Below are positions 1 to 6,865 of a stretch of 8,604 nucleotides of DNA, piece by piece. Position numbers and translations under genes: made by a program. The notes under the pieces were generated by a model. It did not search any database. It was not told the DNA's origin and saw only the letters and a list, made by a program, of their open reading frames with translations. This stretch comes from Flavobacteriaceae bacterium (GTDB lineage Bacteria > Bacteroidota > Bacteroidia > Flavobacteriales > Flavobacteriaceae): contig JAUVCP010000071.1 in the NCBI GenBank assembly GCA_030590765.1, positions 1 to 8,604 of the forward strand, read 5' to 3'. How positions within the stretch are numbered: the first letter of the stretch is position 1; each line of letters starts with the position of its first letter.

Positions 1-257
1 ATTTTGAAGATATACGTATCCTAATGAAAGTGTTGAACAAGCTTACTGACAAAGGCAATACGGTGGTAATTATTGAGCATAATTTAGATGTGATCAAATT
101 GTGTGATCATATTATTGATATAGGTAAAGAAGGAGGAATTAAAGGAGGTGAAATTCTATGTACCGGTACACCGGAAGAGATCATTAAAAACAAAAACAGC
201 TATACTGCTCATTATTTAAAAAAAGAATTAAATTTATCCAAAAGTAATCTGCAATAA
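1..257 (+). CDS. uvrA: Excinuclease ABC subunit UvrA, C-terminal end (5' truncated by window)
   Basis: UvrA is the DNA-damage-recognition ATPase of nucleotide excision repair; it works as a dimer with UvrB in the cytoplasm. Only about the last 84 residues are visible. The reading frame is open from the window edge and begins [14 protein letters not shown], the family's usual sequence just after the second ABC signature. It continues with [15 protein letters not shown], which holds the end of Walker B, the D-loop region and the switch histidine of the second ATPase domain. Next come [11 protein letters not shown] and GTPEEI, both standard in UvrA C-termini. The protein ends in a short Lys/Asn/Ser-rich tail after HYLKKEL. 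The in-frame ATG at 24 is internal and is not the true start. The gene is followed after 12 bases by the LOG-family gene, so the two are probably co-transcribed. Identification rests on these motifs, which are distinctive. Confidence 0.95.
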   Translation, partial: FEDIRILMKVLNKLTDKGNTVVIIEHNLDVIKLCDHIIDIGKEGGIKGGEILCTGTPEEIIKNKNSYTAHYLKKELNLSKSNLQ

Positions 258-269
258 ATTATCAAGCAT

Positions 270-983
270 ATGACACCATTAGACGATAAAAAAATACGGG
301 AAAAATTAAAACAAAAAACCTGGAACGAAATAAAGACAAATGATTCATGGGCAATCTTTAAAATAATGAGTGAGTTCGTTGATGGATATGAAAAATTAAG
401 CAGAATAGGCCCATGTGTAAGCATCTATGGCTCAGCAAGAACAAAACCCGGTGAGAAGTATTATAAAATGGCCGAGAACATTGCCTATAAATTAACTCAA
501 AATGGCTATGGAGTTATTACTGGTGGTGGACCCGGAATTATGGAAGCAGGGAATAAAGGTGCACAACAAGGTGGTGGTACTTCAGTGGGGTTGAATATTG
601 ATCTCCCTTTTGAGCAGCACGACAACCCTTATATTGACAGTGATAAGAACTTAGATTTTGACTACTTTTTTGTTCGCAAAGTAATGTTTGTTAAATATGC
701 ACAGGGATTTGTTGCTATGCCTGGAGGGTTTGGCACGTTAGATGAGTTGTTTGAAGCAATGACATTGATCCAAACGAAAAAAATAGGAAAATTTCCAATT
801 ATTTTGGTTGGAAGTGAGTTTTGGGAAGGGTTATTAGATTGGATCAAAGAAACTCTAATCAAAAAACATGGCAATGTAAGTCCGAAAGACCTTAAATTAT
901 TTTCTATAGTTGACACTGCAGAGGAAGTAATAGAAATAATTGACCAATTCTATAATAAAAACCGCCTTATGCCAAATTTTTAA
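270..983 (+). CDS. LOG/TIGR00730-family Rossmann-fold protein, probable nucleoside-monophosphate phosphoribohydrolase
   Basis: This 237-residue protein has the two hallmark motifs of the LOG family: GGGPGIMEAGNKGA at residues 85-98 and PGGFGTLDE at 151-159, the second carrying the catalytic/phosphate-binding Gly-Thr and Glu. R136 and K137 lie in the usual position between them, and GSAR at 54-57 fits the first Rossmann strand. Characterised relatives hydrolyse the N-glycosidic bond of nucleoside 5'-monophosphates, giving a free base and ribose 5-phosphate; the plant and actinobacterial enzymes act on cytokinin nucleotides. The true substrate here is unknown, and a role in nucleotide salvage is inferred. 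The older label 'lysine decarboxylase' for this family is a misannotation. About 40 residues precede the Rossmann core, as in longer members. No signal peptide is visible, so it is cytoplasmic. The ATG at 270 follows the uvrA stop by 12 bases and has no Shine-Dalgarno sequence, which is normal for this phylum. Confidence 0.9.
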   Translation: MTPLDDKKIREKLKQKTWNEIKTNDSWAIFKIMSEFVDGYEKLSRIGPCVSIYGSARTKPGEKYYKMAENIAYKLTQNGYGVITGGGPGIMEAGNKGAQQGGGTSVGLNIDLPFEQHDNPYIDSDKNLDFDYFFVRKVMFVKYAQGFVAMPGGFGTLDELFEAMTLIQTKKIGKFPIILVGSEFWEGLLDWIKETLIKKHGNVSPKDLKLFSIVDTAEEVIEIIDQFYNKNRLMPNF

Positions 984-1003
984 CAGTAAAAACAATTCAT
1001 TAT

Positions 1004-3820
1004 TTGCTAGAAAAGAAAATCATATTTGCAATAGTATTTTTAATTTCCGTTTTTGGTTTCGCTCAAACCAACAGCATTTATATTGATGCTCAATTATCAC
1101 TTGAGACACATGAAATTGATATTGATCAAAGAATTGTTTTTTATAATAATTCTGAAATAGATTTAGATACAATTTATTTACTTAATTGGGCAAATGCATA
1201 TAAAGACAGGCATACACCTTTATCAAAGCGATTGATAGAAAATTATGACAAAAGCCTGTATTTTGCAAAACTTGATAAAAGAGGTTTTTCTATAATTCAA
1301 GATCTAAAATGTGATGATCAAATTGCACCTTTTGAATACTTGAAAAATGCAGAGGATATTATTAAGGTAACGCTTCCTAAAACTCTTAAACCTCAAGACT
1401 CTATTGTCATAACAACAATATATAAGGTGAAAATTCCAATTGATAAATATACCAAATATGGATATTCTTATAATACATATAATCTTCGATACTGGTATTT
1501 AAGCCCTGCTATTTTTGATGGTAAATGGCACACTATGAGTAATTTAGATTTGGATGACATTTATATGAATCCAGCAGATTATCATATTAATTTTAAAATT
1601 CCATATGGGTATACTTTGATTTCCGATCTACCTGGTATGGTTGATATTAAAGACGACCATGTTTTGTATCAACTTAAAGATTACAACAGAATTGATCTCG
1701 AAATTAATATCCAACTTGATAATGATTTTTCTGTATATGAAGCAGGGCAAATTGAGATCATTTCTAACTTAAAAAGTAAAAATCTTACAGAAAATATAAA
1801 AACAGATGTTCTAATAAGGCAGCTCCACTTTATAGAAAAGTATTTAGGAAAATATCCTCATGAAAAATTATTGATCAATAAAACAACCTATTCAAAAAAT
1901 CCCGTTTACGGATTTAGTCAGTTGCCCAAATTTTTAACACCTTTTTCAGATGTATTTGAGTGGGACATCAAAATACTCAAGGCACTTACCAACAGGTATA
2001 TTGAAAATACCATACTTACCAATAAAAGAGAAGACTCATGGATAACTGATGGTATTCAACTGTATATAATGATCAAATATGTTGAGCAATTTTATCCTGA
2101 AATAAAAGCTGTTGGTAATATTTCAAAAATATGGGGCGTTAAAAATTACACTATTTCAAAATTGGATTTCAATCAAAAGTATCCGTTTGTTTATCAGTTT
2201 TCAGCAAGAAAAAATATTGATCAATCATTGACTACCAGAGCTGATTCCCTTTCTAATTTTAACAGAAAACTTGCAAGTAAATACAAAGCCGGTTTAGGAT
2301 TGCAATACCTAGATAAATATCTTAAAGATAGCATTATAAAAAACAGTTTAAATCAATTTTATGAACTGAGTCAGCTTAAAAAAACCAACAGCACCAGTCA
2401 TGATTTTGAAAATATCCTAAGATCCAAAACCAACAAAGATCTGGACTGGTTTTTCAATAGCTATGTTCAAACAAATAAAAAAATTGAATACACTATTGAC
2501 AAAATAGAAAAACAAAAAGATTCCGTTAAGGTAACCATTAAAAATCTTAGAAATTTCAGTTCGCCAATTACCATATCTGGAATTAACAAAAAGAATGTCA
2601 TTTTTGAAAAATGGATTGAAGGTATTGATTCTTTCAAAACAATAACTGTCCCAACAAAAGATGTTAAGAGTCTGGCTTTGAACTATGGTTACTCCTATCC
2701 TGAATTGAATTTACGGAATAACTGGAAAAGAATAGATAATAAGTTGCTTAACAGGCCCTTAAAATTAACTTTTTTCAAAGATGTAGAGGATCCATATTAC
2801 AACCAGTTGTTTTACAATTTATACTTTGAATACAATTTTTATGACGGCCTTATTTTAGGACCTGAATTATACAATCAGGCTGCCATAAAAAAGAAATGGT
2901 TGTTTAAAGCCACTCCAAAATACGGATTTAAAAGCAAAACAGTAACAGGGTCTGGATCTTTTGCTTTTCAGCATTTACCAGAAAACTCATCCATTTACAA
3001 ATACAGAGCCGGAATTGCAGCTTCAAAATCACATTATAATAACGATTTAACTTTCAATAAAGTAACTCCTTTTTTCATTATTGATTTCAAAAGAAAAAGC
3101 CTTAGAGATGTTGGTGGAAAATCATTGATGACCAGATATGTGCTGGTAGATAAAGAAATACCCTTAGAGGTCGAAAATTCAGAAATCTACAAGTATAATG
3201 TATTCAATATCAGATATAGTTATTCCAAACCCGATATTATAAAAGACTTACGCTATTTTGCTGATTTTCAATATGGACAAGACTTTAGTAAAGTATCATT
3301 AGATTTTCGATATAGAAAATTAACCGATAGATACAGACAATTAGATTTTCGATTATTTTTTGGAACATTTATTTTCAACAATACAGAATCTGACTTTTTC
3401 AGTTTTGCCTTGGATAGACCAAGTGATTATATGTTTGACTTGAATTATTTGGGCAGATCAGAAGAATCAGGAATATTTAGCCAGCAAATCATTATTGCAG
3501 AAGGAGGATTTAAATCTATTTTTGAAAATCAATTCTCTAACCAGTGGATGCTAACCAGCAACGCAAGTATAGGATTATGGAGATGGCTGGAATTATATGC
3601 TGATGTTGGTCTTGTAAAAAATCATGATCATAGTACTCTTTTTAGATATGACAGTGGTATTCGTTTAAATTTTATTCATAATTTTTTGGAGTTTTATTTC
3701 CCTATTCAATCCAGTTTAGGATTTGAACCGGGTCTGCCGAATTACGCTTCAAAAATTAGATTTGTATTCACTTTAAGTCCTTCTAAAATTTATAATTTCA
3801 TAAGAAGAGGCTTTTATTAA
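1004..3820 (+). CDS. Outer-membrane protein with degenerate M1-aminopeptidase-like domain and C-terminal beta-barrel
   Basis: This 938-residue exported protein is of unproven function. Residues 1-20 form a signal peptide (basic MLEKK, then a hydrophobic run ending FGFA before Q21). Residues about 22-240 resemble the N-terminal beta domain of M1 peptidases. Residues about 240-495 resemble the M1 catalytic domain, but the zinc site looks lost. KALTNRYIEN (326-335) aligns with HELAHQWFGN, and WITDG (346-350) aligns with WLNEG. D349 falls exactly at HExxH-x18-E spacing from N330. The four ligand and catalytic positions thus read K, A, N and D. Residues about 495-570 look like a beta-sandwich. About 590-938 is rich in aromatic, alternating strands and ends in a terminal Tyr, as expected of an outer-membrane barrel. 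The TTG at 1004 is the likely start: no in-frame ATG occurs until residue 178, which would lose the signal peptide. The gene lies 20 bases after the LOG gene. A binding, assembly or scaffold role is possible. Confidence 0.75.
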   Translation: MLEKKIIFAIVFLISVFGFAQTNSIYIDAQLSLETHEIDIDQRIVFYNNSEIDLDTIYLLNWANAYKDRHTPLSKRLIENYDKSLYFAKLDKRGFSIIQDLKCDDQIAPFEYLKNAEDIIKVTLPKTLKPQDSIVITTIYKVKIPIDKYTKYGYSYNTYNLRYWYLSPAIFDGKWHTMSNLDLDDIYMNPADYHINFKIPYGYTLISDLPGMVDIKDDHVLYQLKDYNRIDLEINIQLDNDFSVYEAGQIEIISNLKSKNLTENIKTDVLIRQLHFIEKYLGKYPHEKLLINKTTYSKNPVYGFSQLPKFLTPFSDVFEWDIKILKALTNRYIENTILTNKREDSWITDGIQLYIMIKYVEQFYPEIKAVGNISKIWGVKNYTISKLDFNQKYPFVYQFSARKNIDQSLTTRADSLSNFNRKLASKYKAGLGLQYLDKYLKDSIIKNSLNQFYELSQLKKTNSTSHDFENILRSKTNKDLDWFFNSYVQTNKKIEYTIDKIEKQKDSVKVTIKNLRNFSSPITISGINKKNVIFEKWIEGIDSFKTITVPTKDVKSLALNYGYSYPELNLRNNWKRIDNKLLNRPLKLTFFKDVEDPYYNQLFYNLYFEYNFYDGLILGPELYNQAAIKKKWLFKATPKYGFKSKTVTGSGSFAFQHLPENSSIYKYRAGIAASKSHYNNDLTFNKVTPFFIIDFKRKSLRDVGGKSLMTRYVLVDKEIPLEVENSEIYKYNVFNIRYSYSKPDIIKDLRYFADFQYGQDFSKVSLDFRYRKLTDRYRQLDFRLFFGTFIFNNTESDFFSFALDRPSDYMFDLNYLGRSEESGIFSQQIIIAEGGFKSIFENQFSNQWMLTSNASIGLWRWLELYADVGLVKNHDHSTLFRYDSGIRLNFIHNFLEFYFPIQSSLGFEPGLPNYASKIRFVFTLSPSKIYNFIRRGFY

Positions 3821-3854
3821 CGATGAAAATTCATATTAATTAAAAAAATGCACA

Positions 3855-3887
3855 AAATATTGATTTATCACTAATAATTCAATATTT
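3855..3887. other. Inverted repeat (9-bp stem, 15-base loop) after the M1-like gene
   Basis: AAATATTGA at 3855-3863 pairs perfectly with TCAATATTT at 3879-3887 across a 15-base loop. It starts 35 bases after the stop of the M1-like gene, where a terminator would be expected. However, the stem has only one G-C pair and no T-run follows, so it would be a poor intrinsic terminator. It could equally be an operator-like palindrome upstream of the E1 gene, or chance in AT-rich DNA. Confidence 0.25.
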
Positions 3888-3949
3888 GAATAATAATACT
3901 TTCCTAACTTTCACATAGTTAAACAATATTAAAATTGTCTTAAAATTTG

Positions 3950-3957
3950 TATCTTCG
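3950..3957 (+). promoter_or_regulatory. Bacteroidota-type -7 promoter element for the E1 gene
   Basis: TATCTTCG matches the Bacteroidota -7 consensus TAnnTTTG at seven of eight positions and sits within the familiar context TTTGTATCTTCGCA. It lies 26 bases before the E1 start codon, which would put transcription initiation near 3962-3965 and give a leader of about 20 bases. A -33 TTTG at the usual spacing is not evident: the nearest TTG (3935-3937) is only 12 bases upstream, so that half is weak. The rest of the 163-base gap holds only the inverted repeat at 3855-3887. Confidence 0.55.
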
Positions 3958-3983
3958 CAAAACTTCCAACGACAAACTAAAAT

Positions 3984-6434
3984 ATGATTGAAAAAGTTTC
4001 AGATACATCTAATTCCCTATCGTTTGCACAATTTAAAAAAGAAGTATTAAACGATTACAAAACTGCATTATTAAGCAGACAATGTAGTATCTTAGGAAGA
4101 AGAGAAGCCCTTACAGGTAAAGCAAAATTTGGAATATTTGGAGATGGAAAAGAAGTTCCTCAACTTGCTATGGCAAAAGCTTTCAAACTTGGAGACTGGA
4201 GATCTGGCTATTACAGAGATCAAACATTTATGATGTCAATCGGCGAATTAACCTCTCAACAGTTTTTTGCAAATCTTTACGGAGATACCGATATAAATAA
4301 TGCTCCTGAATCAGGTGGAAGACAAATGAACAATCACTTTGCAACCCACTCTTTAAATACAGATGGTTCCTGGAAAAATCTGATGGAGCAAAATAATTCA
4401 AGTTCTGATATTTCCTGTACAGCAGGGCAAATGCCACGTTTATTAGGATTGGCTCAAGCCTCAAAAATGTATAGACATATTGATGAATTAAAAGATTTTA
4501 ATACTTTTTCAAATAAAGGAAATGAAGTGGCCTGGGGCACAATAGGAAATGCAAGTACAAGCGAAGGTTTGTTCTGGGAAACCATAAATGCAGCAGGTGT
4601 TTTACAGGTACCTATGGTTATTAGCATTTGGGACGATGAGTATGGAATTTCGGTACCGGCAAAATATCATACAACCAAAGAAAGTATTTCTGAAATTTTA
4701 AAAGGATTTCAAAGAGATGAAAACAGTAATGGATTTGAAATATTTTCTGTAAAGGGCTATGATTATCCCTCTTTGATTGATACCTATGAAAAAGCAGGGG
4801 AAATTGCTCGTGATGAGCATGTTCCTGTTATTATTCATGTTACTGATCTAATGCAACCTTTAGGGCATTCCTCCTCAGGATCACATGAAAGATACAAAAG
4901 CAAAGATCGGTTAGCCTACGAAAAAAGTATTGACTGTAATACGAAAATGCGAGAGTGGATCCTCAATTATAAAATTGAAGACGACAGGGGAAATGTCTTT
5001 CAATTTGTAAAAGATGAAGAAGAATTGATAGGCATTGAGAAAGAAGCTAAAAATGAAGCAAAACTAGCCAAAAGAAGTGCCTGGAATAATTTTAAAAACC
5101 CTATTTCAAAGGCTAGTTCTGAATTACTTGTAATTCTTAAAGAGGTTTCTAAAAATTCAAAGAACAGCGTTTTTATCAATAAATTAATCGAGCAGTTCAT
5201 AGCGGATGATGAAGTTCAGGTAAGAACTAATTTAATTTATGCCCGCAAGATCTTGAGATTTATAACTGAAGAAGATTTTACAGCAAAAACTACTTTACAA
5301 AACTGGATCAAAAATTACAAATCATTATTTCAAAAACGATATAGTTCTCACTTGTACAGTCAATCTAAATGGGCTGCATTGAAGATCAAAGAAGTAAAAC
5401 CAACTTATGGGAAAGAGAATAAATTGGTGGATGCAAGAACCATTTTGAGAGATAATTTTGAATCGATTTTCAACAAATACCCAGAAGCTATGATCTTTGG
5501 TGAAGACACTGGTTTTATTGGTGATGTTAATCAGGGGCTTGAAGGGATACAGAAAAAATATGGAGAATTAAGGATTAGTGATACCGGTATTCGTGAGGCA
5601 ACTATTGTTGGTCAGGGAATCGGCATGGCTATGCGTGGTTTGAGACCTATTGCTGAAATTCAGTATTTAGATTATATATTATTTGCTTTACAAACCCTGA
5701 GTGATGATCTGGCTTCATTACATTACAGAAGTGCCGGCAGACAAAAAGCTCCTCTTATAGTTCGCTCTCGAGGTCATAGACTTGAAGGCATCTGGCATTC
5801 AGGCTCTCCTATGAGTGGCATCAATACTTTTTTAAGAGGAATATGTATTTTGGTTCCCAGAAACATGACTAAAGCAGCAGGTTTTTTTAATACAATGCTG
5901 AAAAGTGATGATCCCGCACTGATCATTGAAAATTTAAATGGTTATCGCCTTAAGGAAAAACAACCGAATAATTTTGGTGAATTTACAACACCAATTGGTG
6001 TAGTTGAAACTATCATAGAAGGCAATGACATTACCCTTGTTTCCTATGGTGCCACCTTAAAATTGGTTGAAGAAGCAGCAATTCAGTTAAGACAATTTGA
6101 TATCAGTTGTGAGGTAATTGATATTCAAAGTTTAATGCCCTTAGATATTTCTCATGATATTGTAAAAAGCATTCAAAAAACAAATCGTTTAATGGTCATT
6201 GACGAAGATGTACCAGGTGGTGCTTCAGCATACATAATGAATGAAATATTGAACAAACAAAATGCATATCGGTATTTAGACAGTAAACCTGTAACTTTAT
6301 GTTCTGAGGAACATCGACCAGCATACGGAACTGATGGTGATTATTTTTCAAATCGAAGTGCAGAAGATATTTTTGAAGCCATTTATCAAATAATGCATGA
6401 ATCTGATCCCCAGAGATTCAAACCATTGATATAG
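3984..6434 (+). CDS. Fused alpha-beta E1 component of a 2-oxoacid dehydrogenase complex
   Basis: This 816-residue ThDP enzyme should decarboxylate a 2-oxoacid and pass the acyl group to a lipoylated E2. Residues about 1-330 are the E1 alpha half: GYYRDQTF (75-82), GRQMNNHF (112-119), QMPRLLGLAQASK (149-161) and SSSGSHERYKSKDRL (296-310, the phosphorylation-loop region of alpha subunits). Residues about 475-816 are the beta half: GEDTG (506-510), GIREATIVGQGIGMA (535-549) with the presumed catalytic Glu538, AEIQYLDYI (557-565), IWHSGSPMSGI (603-613) and the C-terminal transketolase domain with IDEDVPGGA (739-747). A helical, charged linker of about 140 residues joins them. Oddly, the alpha ThDP/Mg motif reads GNA (188-190), 26 residues, then DD (217-218), instead of GDG...NN. 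Substrate (branched-chain 2-oxoacid, pyruvate or other) cannot be fixed from sequence. No E2 or E3 gene is nearby. It has its own promoter-like element and appears monocistronic. Confidence 0.88.
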   Translation: MIEKVSDTSNSLSFAQFKKEVLNDYKTALLSRQCSILGRREALTGKAKFGIFGDGKEVPQLAMAKAFKLGDWRSGYYRDQTFMMSIGELTSQQFFANLYGDTDINNAPESGGRQMNNHFATHSLNTDGSWKNLMEQNNSSSDISCTAGQMPRLLGLAQASKMYRHIDELKDFNTFSNKGNEVAWGTIGNASTSEGLFWETINAAGVLQVPMVISIWDDEYGISVPAKYHTTKESISEILKGFQRDENSNGFEIFSVKGYDYPSLIDTYEKAGEIARDEHVPVIIHVTDLMQPLGHSSSGSHERYKSKDRLAYEKSIDCNTKMREWILNYKIEDDRGNVFQFVKDEEELIGIEKEAKNEAKLAKRSAWNNFKNPISKASSELLVILKEVSKNSKNSVFINKLIEQFIADDEVQVRTNLIYARKILRFITEEDFTAKTTLQNWIKNYKSLFQKRYSSHLYSQSKWAALKIKEVKPTYGKENKLVDARTILRDNFESIFNKYPEAMIFGEDTGFIGDVNQGLEGIQKKYGELRISDTGIREATIVGQGIGMAMRGLRPIAEIQYLDYILFALQTLSDDLASLHYRSAGRQKAPLIVRSRGHRLEGIWHSGSPMSGINTFLRGICILVPRNMTKAAGFFNTMLKSDDPALIIENLNGYRLKEKQPNNFGEFTTPIGVVETIIEGNDITLVSYGATLKLVEEAAIQLRQFDISCEVIDIQSLMPLDISHDIVKSIQKTNRLMVIDEDVPGGASAYIMNEILNKQNAYRYLDSKPVTLCSEEHRPAYGTDGDYFSNRSAEDIFEAIYQIMHESDPQRFKPLI

Positions 6435-6442
6435 TATTTTAT

Positions 6443-6494
6443 ATTATTATTGAGGATTTGATAATAATTACGATTTTAAGGTGATTTTTTTTTT
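6443..6494 (+). terminator. Possible weak terminator after the E1 gene
   Basis: ATTATTAT (6443-6450) pairs perfectly with ATAATAAT (6461-6468) around a 10-base loop, starting nine bases after the E1 stop codon. A run of ten T residues follows at 6485-6494, but it is 16 bases beyond the stem rather than directly after it. The stem is entirely A-T and so unstable. Location favours a terminator; structure does not. Apart from this and the promoter near 6550, the 171-base gap holds nothing I recognise. Confidence 0.25.
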
Positions 6495-6547
6495 GATTAC
6501 ATAACCAAACACTGATTTTAATCATTTTTTATCAATATTATATTATA

Positions 6548-6555
6548 TAAATTTG
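6548..6555 (+). promoter_or_regulatory. Bacteroidota-type -7 promoter element for the oxidoreductase operon
   Basis: TAAATTTG is an exact match to the -7 consensus TAnnTTTG used by the primary sigma factor of Bacteroidota. A T-rich stretch at 6525-6530 lies at about the right distance for the -33 element but lacks the usual G. Initiation near 6560-6563 would give a leader of roughly 45 bases before the ATG at 6606. The sequence GCGTC occurs at 6555-6559 and again at 6567-6571, flanking the expected start site. Confidence 0.6.
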
Positions 6556-6605
6556 CGTCGTAAAAAGCGTCATATTTTTTATTATTAACCTAAAACTGCT
6601 ATCTT

Positions 6606-6854
6606 ATGTCAAAAGTTAAAGGTGCTGTTGTTATAGATGCGGAAGCTTGCAAAGGTTGTGATCTTTGTGTAGTAGCCTGTCCAACAGATGTATTAATCCT
6701 TGATAAACAAGTAAATTCAAAAGGTTACAATCCTGCTTTTCCCTTAAATCATAGTGCTTGTACCGGTTGTAAAATTTGCGCCTTGGTTTGCCCTGATATG
6801 TGTATTACCGTATATCAATACAAACCCGAAAAAGCGGATTCATTAACTTATTAA
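6606..6854 (+). CDS. korD: 2-oxoacid:ferredoxin oxidoreductase, delta subunit (2x[4Fe-4S] ferredoxin)
   Basis: This 82-residue ferredoxin-like subunit carries electrons between the catalytic core and external ferredoxin. It has two complete CxxCxxCxxxCP motifs: C15, C18, C21 and C25 in CKGCDLCVVACP, and C52, C55, C58 and C62 in CTGCKICALVCP. Each binds a [4Fe-4S] cluster, and an extra cysteine, C66, follows the second. The N-terminus (SKVKGAVVIDAEACKGC) and the GYNPAFP loop between clusters are typical of the delta subunit encoded next to KorA/VorB, rather than of free ferredoxins. Length is normal. It is the first gene of an operon: the alpha-subunit gene begins 11 bases after its stop, and a consensus-matching -7 element lies 50 bases upstream. 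Whether the complex acts on 2-oxoglutarate (Kor) or branched-chain 2-oxoacids (Vor) is not decided by this subunit, so the symbol is provisional. Confidence 0.88.
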   Translation: MSKVKGAVVIDAEACKGCDLCVVACPTDVLILDKQVNSKGYNPAFPLNHSACTGCKICALVCPDMCITVYQYKPEKADSLTY

Positions 6855-6865
6855 TTTCTCATTAA

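Noticed and set aside
24..257. A free-standing 77-residue ATPase-like protein starting at ATG 24
   Set aside because: The frame is open to the window edge, and the codons before it (FEDIRIL) continue the UvrA consensus, so the ATG is internal.
212..424. 70-residue open frame on the minus strand across the uvrA-LOG junction
   Set aside because: It overlaps two well-supported genes and has a low-complexity Phe/Leu/Ile-rich translation without known motifs.
662..916. 84-residue open frame on the minus strand within the LOG gene
   Set aside because: It is the complement of the conserved PGGFGT region, with no independent evidence of coding.
270..983. Lysine decarboxylase annotation for the LOG-family gene
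   Set aside because: Proteins with GGGxGxM and PGGxGTxxE motifs were once given this label, but studied members are phosphoribohydrolases. There is no PLP-binding site here.
3823..3874. Tiny open frames MKIHIN (3823) and MHKILIYH (3848) in the gap after the M1-like gene
   Set aside because: Six and eight codons with no ribosome-binding or attenuator-like arrangement; they are expected by chance in AT-rich DNA.
4228..5200. Two minus-strand open frames (4228-4464 and 5000-5200) inside the E1 gene
   Set aside because: Both sit opposite a continuous, motif-rich coding region, and their translations show no known features.
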